Below, in pieces: positions 33,540 to 40,953 of a DNA stretch of 64,000 nt (position 1 is the stretch's first letter; every line of letters begins with the position of its first letter). Source of the DNA: DASXUC01 sp036004445 (GTDB taxonomy: Bacteria; Sysuimicrobiota; Sysuimicrobiia; Sysuimicrobiales; Kaftiobacteriaceae); the NCBI GenBank assembly GCA_036004445.1, contig DASYRL010000068.1, positions 13,776-77,775 on the forward strand, written 5' to 3'. The notes under the pieces were generated by a model. The model worked only from the letters and a program-made list of their open reading frames with translations. It was not told the origin of the DNA and did not search any database. The translations under genes were made by a program, and so were the position numbers.

Positions 33540-34839
33540 GGCATACGAGCTGATCCAGAAGAAGCGCGACGGCGGTACCCTGACCGAGGAAGAGATCGCC
33601 GTCCTGCTCTACGGCTACCTGGGCGGAGAGATCCCAGACTACCAGATGGCCGCCTTCCTGATGGCCGTGTTCTTCCGCGGCATGTCGCCGCGCGAGACGA
33701 CCACCTTGACGATGGCGATGGTGCACACCGGCGAGATCCTTGACCTCAGCGCCATCCGTGGGATCAAGGTCGACAAACACAGCACCGGCGGGGTCGGCGA
33801 CAAGACGTCGCTGGTGCTCGTCCCGCTGGTCGCCGCCGCCGGCGCCCCCGTGGCCAAGCTCTCCGGCCGCGGGCTGGGCCACACCGGGGGGACGCTGGAC
33901 AAGCTCGAGTCTATCCCCGACATGCAGGTCGAGCTGGCGCCGAGGGCGTTGATCGATCAGGTCAACCGGATCGGCTGCGCCATCGCCAGCCAATCCGCGA
34001 ACCTGGTTCCCGCGGACAAGAAGCTCTATGCCCTGCGAGACGTGACGGCGACGGTGGACAGTATCCCGCTGATTGCCGCCAGCGTGATGAGCAAGAAGAT
34101 CGCCGCCGGCTCCGACGCGATCGTGCTCGACGTCAAGACCGGCAGCGGGGCGTTCATGAAGGATCTGGATTCGGCCCGGACTCTGGCCGCCATGATGGTG
34201 GCGATCGGGACCGGCGCGGGACGGCGGGCGGTCGCGGTCATCTCGGACATGGACCAGCCGCTGGGATTCGCCGTCGGCAACGGCTTGGAAGTGACCGAGG
34301 CGATCCAGACGCTGCGCGGAGAGGGACCGGCGGACGTGCGCGAACTCTGCCTGACACTGGGATCGCACATGCTCGTGCTGGCCAACGCGGCGGGGTCGTT
34401 CGAGGATGCCCGATCCCGGCTGGAGTACGTGCTGGAGAGCGGAAGGGGACTGGACAAGCTCAAGGAGATGATTGCGGCGCAGGGGGGAGACGCCGGCGTG
34501 GTCGACGACCCCGGGCGGCTGCCCCGCTCTGCGGTGACGCTGCCCGTTCCGGCGTGGACCGACGGGATCATCACGGCCATCGACGCAGAGAACATCGGGA
34601 CCGCGGTCATGGCGCTGGGAGCCGGGCGGGCGAAGCGCGAAGACAGGATCGACCCGGCCGTTGGGCTCGTCCTCCGCCGGAAGGTCGGCGCTGCCGTGTC
34701 GCGCGGCGATGTCCTGGCCGAGATCCATGCGGCGGACGCCGCCCAGGGCACGGAAGTTGCCGGCCGGGTGCAGGCCGCGTACACCATCGGCCGCGAGGCG
34801 CCGCCGCCGCGGCCGCTGATTCACGACGTCGTGAATTGA
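33532..34839 (+). CDS. pdp: Pyrimidine-nucleoside phosphorylase
   Basis: A 435-residue enzyme phosphorolysing uridine and thymidine. KVDKHSTGGVGDKTSLVLVPLVAA near residue 80 is the phosphate-binding signature. KLSGRGLGHTGGTLDKLES and SVMSKKIAAGSDAIVLDVK form the pyrimidine site. The C-terminal alpha/beta domain is complete. An 18-bp perfect palindrome (34819-34836) covers the last codons; chance could explain it. Confidence 0.96.
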   Translation: MSRAYELIQKKRDGGTLTEEEIAVLLYGYLGGEIPDYQMAAFLMAVFFRGMSPRETTTLTMAMVHTGEILDLSAIRGIKVDKHSTGGVGDKTSLVLVPLVAAAGAPVAKLSGRGLGHTGGTLDKLESIPDMQVELAPRALIDQVNRIGCAIASQSANLVPADKKLYALRDVTATVDSIPLIAASVMSKKIAAGSDAIVLDVKTGSGAFMKDLDSARTLAAMMVAIGTGAGRRAVAVISDMDQPLGFAVGNGLEVTEAIQTLRGEGPADVRELCLTLGSHMLVLANAAGSFEDARSRLEYVLESGRGLDKLKEMIAAQGGDAGVVDDPGRLPRSAVTLPVPAWTDGIITAIDAENIGTAVMALGAGRAKREDRIDPAVGLVLRRKVGAAVSRGDVLAEIHAADAAQGTEVAGRVQAAYTIGREAPPPRPLIHDVVN

Positions 34840-34848
34840 GGCCGCAGG

Positions 34849-34877
34849 CCTGAGCGAGCGCAGGGAGTCGATGAGGA
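34849..34877. repeat. Dispersed short repeat, copy 2, merging into a ribosome site
   Basis: This copy shares CCTGAGCGAGCGCAG and GAGTCGA with 23975-24001. Its 3' end has become GATGAGGAGGA, which is the Shine-Dalgarno region of the UspA gene. Confidence 0.7.
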
Positions 34878-34886
34878 GGAGACCGT

Positions 34887-35339
34887 ATGTTCACACGTAT
34901 CGTGTTGGGTGTTGATGGTTCGGAGGCCAGCGGCAAAGCGGTCGACGTCGCCGCCGAGCTTGCCGGGATGCTGCGGGCCGAGGTCACGGTGGTGCACGCC
35001 GTTGCCGATCTCATGATGATGATGCCGCCCGTTGCTCCCACGGAGGCGATGATGACACCCCCGCTGCTGGCGGAGGATGCGTTGGAGGATCTGGAAAAGG
35101 CGGGCCGGGAGATTCTCGCCAGCGCCGCCGAGCACCTGCGGGCCGCGGGTGTGACCTCTTCGGTCCGGCTGGAGCGTGGGCCCGCGGCGCATCAGATCGT
35201 GCAGATCGCCCGGGCGTCCGGCGCGGACCTCATTATCCTGGGCAGCCGGGGGCATGGGAAGCTGGAGGAGCTGCTGCTCGGCAGCGTGAGCGACGCCGTG
35301 GTGCGCGAAGCGCCGTGCTCGGTCCTGATCGTGCGCTGA
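34887..35339 (+). CDS. Universal stress protein (UspA family)
   Basis: A 150-residue nucleotide-binding protein. The ATP-binding motif Gly-2x-Gly-9x-Gly-Ser is present in GSRGHGKLEELLLGSVSDAV near residues 117-136, and VLGVDGSEASGKA lies at the N-terminus. A methionine-rich loop (DLMMMMPPVAPTEAMM) near residue 43 is unusual. GAGGAGGA upstream is a strong ribosome site. It precedes the acyl-CoA genes across a two-armed repeat. Confidence 0.94.
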   Translation: MFTRIVLGVDGSEASGKAVDVAAELAGMLRAEVTVVHAVADLMMMMPPVAPTEAMMTPPLLAEDALEDLEKAGREILASAAEHLRAAGVTSSVRLERGPAAHQIVQIARASGADLIILGSRGHGKLEELLLGSVSDAVVREAPCSVLIVR

Positions 35340-35346
35340 CGAAGTC

Positions 35347-35485
35347 GGGAACAGGGAACAGCGAACAGGGAACAGGGAACAGCGAACAGGGAACAGCGAA
35401 CAGGGAACAAAAGTCTTCACGATCGAGTTCTGTTCCAAGTTCTTGTTCCCAGTTCCCTGTTCCCAGTTCCCAGTTCGCGGTTCCC
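35347..35485. repeat. Largest two-armed heptamer element (GGGAACA family)
   Basis: The left arm is nine heptamers in perfect register (GGGAACA or GCGAACA, 35347-35409). After a 17-base centre the right arm (35427-35485) is built of about eight CCCAGTT/CCCTGTT units, the complementary series. The transcript could fold into a long imperfect hairpin between uspA and the hydroxyacyl-CoA dehydrogenase gene. Confidence 0.92.
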
Positions 35486-35501
35486 GCCCTGAGGGAGACG
35501 G

Positions 35502-36371
35502 ATGAATATCCGAAAAGTTGGGGTCGTGGGCTGCGGTCTCATGGGCGCGGGCATCGTGGAGGTCGTCGCCCGCGCCGGGTACGACGTGGTCGTGCGTGAG
35601 ATCAACGACGACCTGCTGGCCAAGGGACTGGCCCGACTCGAGTCGTCGATGGCCCGGGCGGTACAGCGGGGCAAGGCGAGCGCGGCCGACGTTGACACGG
35701 CGCGTGCCCGCATCCGGGGCACCACGGCGCTGGCCGATCTAACCGGTGCGGAGCTGATCATCGAGGCCGTGGTCGAGAACATGGATCTGAAGAAGCAGGT
35801 GTACCGTGAGTTGGATCGGCTGGCCGGCGGCGAGACGATCTTCGCCAGCAACACGTCCTCGCTGTCGATTACCGAGATGGCCTCGGTGACCTCCCGGCGC
35901 GAGCGATTCCTGGGGATGCATTTCTTCAACCCCGTCCCGGTCATGACACTCGTGGAACTGGTTCGCGGGCTGCAGACCTCCGACGACACGATGGCCGCCG
36001 GCCGGGCGTTCGCCGAGTCCGTGGGGAAGACCGTCGTCGTCTGCAAGGACAGCCCGGGGTTCATCGTCAACCTCCTGCTGGTGCCCTACCTACTCGATGC
36101 CGTGCGCGCCCTCGAGATGGGCGTGGCCACCAAGGAAGACATCGACACGGCGGTCGTGCTGGGACTGGCTCACCCGATGGGACCGCTCACGCTGCTGGAC
36201 TACGTGGGGATCGATACGACCTACTACATCGCGGAAGCGATGTTCTCCGAGTTCAAGGACGCGCGCTACGCCGCGCCGCCGCTCATGAAGCAGATGGTGC
36301 TCGCCGGCCTGCACGGTCGGAAGACGGGGGCCGGCTTCTATTCGTACGACGGCAAGGGGAATAAGGCCTAG
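35502..36371 (+). CDS. 3-hydroxybutyryl-CoA dehydrogenase
   Basis: A 289-residue NAD(P)-dependent 3-hydroxyacyl-CoA dehydrogenase. The Rossmann motif VGVVGCGLMGAGIVEVVA lies at residues 5-22. The catalytic His is in FLGMHFFNPVPVM near residue 140, with the paired Glu in LVELVRG, and VGKTVVVCKDSPGFIVN precedes the C-terminal helical domain. GAGGGAG ahead of the ATG is a clear ribosome site. It converts 3-hydroxyacyl-CoA to 3-oxoacyl-CoA in beta-oxidation or butyrate metabolism, consistent with nearby acyl-CoA dehydrogenase, ETF and thiolase genes. Confidence 0.95.
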   Translation: MNIRKVGVVGCGLMGAGIVEVVARAGYDVVVREINDDLLAKGLARLESSMARAVQRGKASAADVDTARARIRGTTALADLTGAELIIEAVVENMDLKKQVYRELDRLAGGETIFASNTSSLSITEMASVTSRRERFLGMHFFNPVPVMTLVELVRGLQTSDDTMAAGRAFAESVGKTVVVCKDSPGFIVNLLLVPYLLDAVRALEMGVATKEDIDTAVVLGLAHPMGPLTLLDYVGIDTTYYIAEAMFSEFKDARYAAPPLMKQMVLAGLHGRKTGAGFYSYDGKGNKA

Positions 36372-36372
36372 A

Positions 36373-36597
36373 CTATTCGGCGCCCCGCGCTTTCTTGATG
36401 GCCGCCTCGATGTGATCCGCCAGCACCAGAATGCCGCGCTGCCGTCCTTTGACCGCCTTCCCGATTGACGCGAAGGGGATCTTGCGCGCCCGCAGCCAGT
36501 TGACCGTGCGGTTGAAGTCTTCCTTGCTGTTGGGATCCAGGCCCGCCTTCTCCATCAGATCCCTGATCCCGACGATCCGGCTCCACGCGCCGTCCAT
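36373..36597 (-). CDS. Small conserved-looking protein of unknown function
   Basis: A 74-residue, charged, helical protein (MDGAWSRIVGIRDLMEKAGL...). GGAGGTG lies six bases before its ATG, supporting real translation. It has no membrane segment or recognisable domain, though the short helix-turn pattern NRTVNWLRARKIPFASIGKAV could bind nucleic acid. It ends one base from the convergent dehydrogenase stop and is the last gene of a minus-strand unit containing DUF1444 and DUF35 genes. Confidence 0.7.
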   Translation of the reverse strand: MDGAWSRIVGIRDLMEKAGLDPNSKEDFNRTVNWLRARKIPFASIGKAVKGRQRGILVLADHIEAAIKKARGAE

Positions 36598-36612
36598 CTC
36601 GACACCTCCACG

Positions 36613-37509
36613 TCACCGAGCGTTCTCGGACTGTCCTTCGCTGGATCCGGCGGCGCCTCCTGGCCGGGGGCCCGGAGCTCTGTCGAAGGGGCGCGGGACC
36701 GGGCCGTCCGGTGAGACCGTGAACACCTGCGCGGTCAGCGGGAGTTCTCCTGCCGCGTGCATGTCCGCGGCCCGCGCGGCGAGGGCCGCGGCGTCCGCGG
36801 CGGGAGCGATCAGGCAGGCGTGTTCGTGCGGGATCGCCAGCACGGGATCGGCGATCCCCGGGGGAACGATGAGATCGCTGACCAGCAACCGGGCGGCGTC
36901 GAACCCGTCGAGTGCGACGTATTCGGTCTGTGGTCCGCCCAGCTCGTCGAGGAGATGCTGCGTTTTCGCCCGCAGATTCCCCAGGGCCATCCGGTGCAGC
37001 TCGTCCATCCCCAGGCCCCACGCTGACAGCATCCCTTCGGTGATGACGGTGACCTGGAACTGGCCTTCGATGACGTACGCTACCGCGAGCCCGGCAGTAA
37101 ACGGAGTGCGTACCCGGCGGTGCTGCTTTCGGTAACCGTGGAGCAGCCGAAGGTCGTCCTCTGGCTTGAGCAAGGGGAGAATGCGGTCGGCCACCAGCGG
37201 GAGCGGCGGGGGGGACACCGGCGGCACGCGGTGCCTGAGGCCGACGACGACCCGGTCGTATGCTGCCTCGTCGGGCTCGCGGTGGCGGATGCGAAAGATG
37301 TAGGTCTCGAGCAGATCGACTTCAAGCGGGAGACCGGACACCGCGCAGATTAACCCATTTCGCGTATCGGCGCGCCATTCGATGTCCGGACAGCCGGCCA
37401 GATAACCGTGGAATCGCTCCCGGAACTGGACAAACCCCGCGCGGAGGCGCCAGGCGACCATGGCCGTCAGCAGGAGTAGTCCCGCGGTTCCGAGCGCGAC
37501 CCCTGGCAT
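36613..37509 (-). CDS. DUF1444-like protein with an N-terminal membrane anchor
   Basis: A 298-residue protein. One hydrophobic segment (LGTAGLLLLTAMVAW) at the N-terminus is followed by a soluble domain resembling DUF1444 (YtpQ-type): RVRTPFTAGLAVAYVIEG, VTVITEGMLSAWGLGMDELH and DGFDAARLLVSDLIVP, with LAIPHEHACLIAP near residue 240. The biochemical role of the family is unknown. The ATG at 37509 was chosen over an upstream in-frame extension because the membrane segment follows immediately. The C-terminal tail is Pro/Gly-rich. Confidence 0.8.
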   Translation of the reverse strand: MPGVALGTAGLLLLTAMVAWRLRAGFVQFRERFHGYLAGCPDIEWRADTRNGLICAVSGLPLEVDLLETYIFRIRHREPDEAAYDRVVVGLRHRVPPVSPPPLPLVADRILPLLKPEDDLRLLHGYRKQHRRVRTPFTAGLAVAYVIEGQFQVTVITEGMLSAWGLGMDELHRMALGNLRAKTQHLLDELGGPQTEYVALDGFDAARLLVSDLIVPPGIADPVLAIPHEHACLIAPAADAAALAARAADMHAAGELPLTAQVFTVSPDGPVPRPFDRAPGPRPGGAAGSSEGQSENAR

Positions 37510-37534
37510 CGACGGTGACTGACCCTGGGCGCAT

Positions 37535-38005
37535 TTACCGCCGGCGAGCAAAACCCAGCAGATCGGCGATGATCCCGCGGCGCTTCCGCCTCGGAGCGAG
37601 CACAGCGCGAACCGGCATGTCGATGCTGACGTCATCGGGGGCGACCTGCAGCAGCCGGCCCACCATCCCGCCGTCGGTCCCGTCGATCCGCACGTAGGCG
37701 ACGATTTCAGGAATCTGCAGCGGCCGGCCGGTGCCGTCGATGCGAACGACGGTGAACGTGTGGACCCGGCCGACGGGGGGCACCTCGTGCCAGGTCGCAG
37801 ACAGGTCGTCGAAGCAGCGCTCGCAGTACAGCCGCGGCGGGAGATAGGTGAGGTTGCACGCCTCGCAGCGGGTCACCGCAAAGACGTCGCGCCGCCGCAG
37901 CGTGTCGAAGAATCGCTCACCCGCGGCCCCCGCGGTGTAGAGGAACTCGACCGGCATCGTTCCGCGCCAGACCCGGGCGCCGCCGGCGTGCAGGTCCGGG
38001 TTCAC
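37535..38005 (-). CDS. DUF35 OB-fold / zinc-ribbon protein
   Basis: A 156-residue protein with a rubredoxin-like zinc ribbon (CEACNLTYLPPRLYCERC, four cysteines) near residue 47 and a C-terminal OB fold (GRVHTFTVVRIDGTG). DUF35 proteins associate with thiolase-superfamily enzymes and acyl-CoA hydratases as CoA-channelling or scaffold subunits. It overlaps a second DUF35 gene by four bases and lies in one unit with two thiolase-like genes. Confidence 0.9.
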   Translation of the reverse strand: MNPDLHAGGARVWRGTMPVEFLYTAGAAGERFFDTLRRRDVFAVTRCEACNLTYLPPRLYCERCFDDLSATWHEVPPVGRVHTFTVVRIDGTGRPLQIPEIVAYVRIDGTDGGMVGRLLQVAPDDVSIDMPVRAVLAPRRKRRGIIADLLGFARRR

Positions 38006-38565
38006 CGCCGCCTCCCGGATGGGGCGAAGTGCAGGATGTCGGTGATCGCGCCGGTGCGATCACGCGGTTTCTTCCAGACGGCCCGCACCGGCATGCCCAC
38101 ACTGATTTCCGCACGGATGGCCTCGACCGTCCTCCCCGGCACGCCGCCGAGCAGATGCAGGAACCCGACCCGCGGGCTCGTGCCGTCGATCTCAATCACC
38201 GCGGGAATCTGGGGACGCTTCAGCGGCTTCATGTCCCAGGTGACGTAGCAGATGGAAAACGTGTTGACGGTGCCGGTGTCGCTCAGCTCGACCCACTCGT
38301 CCATGGGCTTGAAATCCAGTTCGCAGAACGCCCGCGGCGGCGTCACGATCCGGCCGCACTGCCGGCAGCGGACGCCGAAGATCCGGCCGTCCTGCAGGCC
38401 GTCGAGGAAACGGCCGATGGCCAGTCCGGCATCCCAGCCATATTCCAACGCCGGCGCCCAGGGCGTCACCGATACCTTGCGCCGAAACTCTTCGTCGCGC
38501 AGCCCGCGGCCGCGCAGGAGGCCGCGGGGCGGCGCATCGATCACGCGCGGTGTGCCACGCGCCAT
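38002..38565 (-). CDS. DUF35 OB-fold protein, second copy
   Basis: A 187-residue relative of the neighbouring DUF35 protein with a longer N-terminal helix. The ribbon reads CRQCGRIVTPPRAFCELDF, so the fourth cysteine is replaced by Asp and zinc binding may be altered. The OB fold follows (GTVNTFSICYVTWDMKPL). The ATG at 38565 stands two bases before the stop of the upstream thiolase-like gene. Two different DUF35 subunits for two different thiolase-like subunits suggest a hetero-oligomeric complex. Confidence 0.88.
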   Translation of the reverse strand: MARGTPRVIDAPPRGLLRGRGLRDEEFRRKVSVTPWAPALEYGWDAGLAIGRFLDGLQDGRIFGVRCRQCGRIVTPPRAFCELDFKPMDEWVELSDTGTVNTFSICYVTWDMKPLKRPQIPAVIEIDGTSPRVGFLHLLGGVPGRTVEAIRAEISVGMPVRAVWKKPRDRTGAITDILHFAPSGRRR

Positions 38566-38566
38566 C

Positions 38567-39742
38567 TCAGTGCACCCCCAGCACGGCGACGGTGCCGATC
38601 TGCATGAGGTCACCCCAGGCCTGGGCGACGCCACGCTCGGGATTCCCCGCGACCTGCCGCGCCCCCGCTTCACCCCGCAGCTGCCAGAACAACTCGCACA
38701 GTTTCATGAGGCCGGCCGCCGCGATAGGGTTCCCCACGCCCATCAGGCCGCCGGACGGACACACCGGCAATTCCCCGGTGCGATCGAACCGCCCCGCGGC
38801 GAGATCTTCCGGTGCTTTGCCCTTATCCGCCAGCTGCAGGCCCTCGAGGTGGTGCAGTTCTTTGTAGGCGAATGGATCGTAGGGCTCGGCGAGGTGGATC
38901 TGCTTGCGGGGCTCGGTGACGCCCGCCATCTCGTAGGCCATGCGTGCGGCCACTTCGACGTAGCGGGGATACGAGAGATCGCGGTTGCCCCAGTACGACG
39001 TGTCCAGGGCCCACCCGACGCCCTGGACCCACACCGGGTGGTCGGTGAGGCGCCGCGCCACCGTCTCCGAGGCGAGGACGATCGCGGCGGCCCCGTCGGA
39101 GATCGGGCTGACCATCAGCCGGTGCACTGGCCAGGCGACCACGTCCGATGCCAGCACGTCGGCCACGGTCAAGTTCGCCGCGACCTGCGCGGCCGGGTGG
39201 TCCAGTGCGTTGCGCTTGTTCTTGACCGACACCAGCGCGATGTCTTCGTTGCGGATGCCATAGGTCTGCATGTAGCGCTGCTGTTCCAGCGAGAAGATCC
39301 ACAGCAGATTCGGCCCCAGCGGGCGTTCAATCGTATGATCGAAGATGGTGAGAAACGCCCCTTGCGGATGGGGCTGGCAGCTGCTCATCTTCTCTTCGGC
39401 GACAACCAGCACGAGGTCGAACAGGCCTGAGGCCACCATCGTCCATCCGCTGATGATGCTGAAGACGCCCGAGCCGCCCCCCACGTAGGCCCGCAGGTAC
39501 GGCTTCCGCGCGCCGCCGGCTCCATCGAGCAGCCATTCGCCTTTCATGTGCACGCCGTCAAATGCGTCCGGCGCCGTGGCCATCGTGACGGCTCCGATGT
39601 CGGCTAATCGCACCCCGGCCGACTCGAGGGCCTGGTGGGCAGCGTAGTACGACAGCTCGCGGCCGGTCTCCAGCGCCCGGCGCACGAACATGCTCATCCC
39701 CGCGCCGACGACCGCGACGCGCCGCCTAATCTTGCCTGTCAT
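38567..39742 (-). CDS. SCP2-thiolase-like protein lacking the nucleophilic Cys
   Basis: A 391-residue thiolase-superfamily protein: RRRVAVVGAGMSMF at the N-terminus, VVAEEKMS, SDGAAAIVLASE and PSGGLMGVGNPIAAAGL near the C-terminus. The usual CxSG nucleophile position reads GGGSG (Gly89), and the GHP catalytic His is Asn (VGNP). Classical thiolysis is therefore unlikely. Cys-less SCP2-like proteins paired with DUF35 include the Ltp2 aldolases of steroid side-chain degradation, so an aldolase-type activity is possible. ATG 39742 is preferred; a GTG at 39754 inside the repeat is an alternative. Confidence 0.88.
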   Translation of the reverse strand: MTGKIRRRVAVVGAGMSMFVRRALETGRELSYYAAHQALESAGVRLADIGAVTMATAPDAFDGVHMKGEWLLDGAGGARKPYLRAYVGGGSGVFSIISGWTMVASGLFDLVLVVAEEKMSSCQPHPQGAFLTIFDHTIERPLGPNLLWIFSLEQQRYMQTYGIRNEDIALVSVKNKRNALDHPAAQVAANLTVADVLASDVVAWPVHRLMVSPISDGAAAIVLASETVARRLTDHPVWVQGVGWALDTSYWGNRDLSYPRYVEVAARMAYEMAGVTEPRKQIHLAEPYDPFAYKELHHLEGLQLADKGKAPEDLAAGRFDRTGELPVCPSGGLMGVGNPIAAAGLMKLCELFWQLRGEAGARQVAGNPERGVAQAWGDLMQIGTVAVLGVH

Positions 39743-39751
39743 CTTCCGTTC

Positions 39752-39786
39752 CACGTTTCACGAGTCACGAGTCACGAGTCAGTGAT
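39752..39786. repeat. Tandem 7-base units (CACGAGT family) between thiolase-like genes
   Basis: CACGTTT, three CACGAGT, then CAGTGAT occupy the gap between two minus-strand genes. They provide the stop codon of the upstream gene (39779-39781). The unit is the same as at 9045-9107. Confidence 0.85.
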
Positions 39787-40891
39787 CTCCAAGCACGAGC
39801 GCCCCACCGGTCTGCGTTGGAATGCCGCGCCAGGAGATGACCAATCCCGTGGTGGCGTCGGGCACCTGGTTTCGCCCGGCCTCGCCACGGATCTGGCGCA
39901 CCGCTTCCGCGGTCCGGTACAAGGCGCTGGCGTCATAGCAGTATCCCATCCCCAGGCTGCCGCCGGATGGGTTCACGACCACGCGGGACGCTCCGCCGCC
40001 GGGGGCAAGCCGGGCGGCGTCGATGTGCTGCCACTGCTTGTACGCATAGGTGTCGTCGACTTCGGCGAACGCGATCTCGCGGGCCGGATCGGACAAGTCT
40101 GCCATGCGGTAGGCCATATCGGCGGCGAGCGCGGCGTAGGCCGCCGCCCCCCAGTCGCGCATCGCCAGGGGGGAACTCTCGGAGATCCAGCCGATGCCTC
40201 GGATCCAGACCGGGCGGGGCGCGGCCGCGGCGGCGTCTTCGCCCGCCAGCACCAACACCACGGCGCCGTCGGCATACGGGCTGACCTCGAGCTCTCGCAG
40301 AGGGTCGCTGATGGGCGCGGACGCCATCACGTCCGCGGGCGTGAGCACGGCGCCGTACGCGGCGATCGGGTTGTGCAGCGCCCGGCGCCGGTTCTCCACG
40401 ACCACGTCGGCGACCGCCGCTTCGGAGCGGCCCGAGTCGTGCAGATACCGGCGCATGTCCATCGCCGCGACGTAGTGCGGGTTGAGGCGCAGCGGGCGTT
40501 CATAGACGGGGTCCAGGCCCATCTCCAGAACCTGGTCGTGGCGGAGGATGTTGCTGGTCTTCGCGTGCGCCTCGACGGCGACCACGGCGGCGATGCCTGA
40601 CCGGATGAGCATCAACGCCGTGGCAACGCCCGCGAGCCCGTCGCCGGCGATCGTCTGGACGGGCCGCAGGACGGCGCCGAGCTGGTCGGGGACGTACTCA
40701 TCGGTGATGCTGGTGCCTTCGTGGAAGTCCTCGCAGACGCTGACGAAACTGTCGACGTCGCGGTGGCTGACTCCGGCGTCCGCGTAGGCGCGCGAGGCTG
40801 CGGCGAACGTCATCTCCCGGTAGGACTGGTCGGGTGAGAGCGTACGAAGGGGGGTCGTGCCGACGCCCACTATGGCGACACGGTCGCTCAT
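39779..40891 (-). CDS. SCP2-thiolase-like protein, second Cys-less copy
   Basis: A 370-residue thiolase-fold protein (SDRVAIVGVGTTPLRTLS). The nucleophile region reads TIAGDGLAGVATAL, with Ala82 at the Cys position, and the C-terminal GHP motif is replaced by GYCYDAS. It is the first gene of a minus-strand unit of two thiolase-like, two DUF35 and two unknown genes. The ATG at 40891 faces the divergent acyl-CoA dehydrogenase start across 62 bases, where the promoters of both units must lie. Assignment to the fold is firm; the reaction is not known. Confidence 0.88.
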   Translation of the reverse strand: MSDRVAIVGVGTTPLRTLSPDQSYREMTFAAASRAYADAGVSHRDVDSFVSVCEDFHEGTSITDEYVPDQLGAVLRPVQTIAGDGLAGVATALMLIRSGIAAVVAVEAHAKTSNILRHDQVLEMGLDPVYERPLRLNPHYVAAMDMRRYLHDSGRSEAAVADVVVENRRRALHNPIAAYGAVLTPADVMASAPISDPLRELEVSPYADGAVVLVLAGEDAAAAAPRPVWIRGIGWISESSPLAMRDWGAAAYAALAADMAYRMADLSDPAREIAFAEVDDTYAYKQWQHIDAARLAPGGGASRVVVNPSGGSLGMGYCYDASALYRTAEAVRQIRGEAGRNQVPDATTGLVISWRGIPTQTGGALVLGDH

Positions 40892-40953
40892 GCCGGGGGA
40901 TGGTATTCGGTGCAGGGCAGGACAGGCCTTCAGGCGGTGGAAATGCACCAACG

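Noticed and set aside
34819..34836. 18-bp perfect palindrome at the end of pdp
   Set aside because: It lies in coding sequence, and one such palindrome per 64 kb is not surprising by chance.
35347..35485. CRISPR array
   Set aside because: The units are seven bases with no spacers and a complementary second arm, unlike 24-40 base CRISPR repeats. No cas gene is present.
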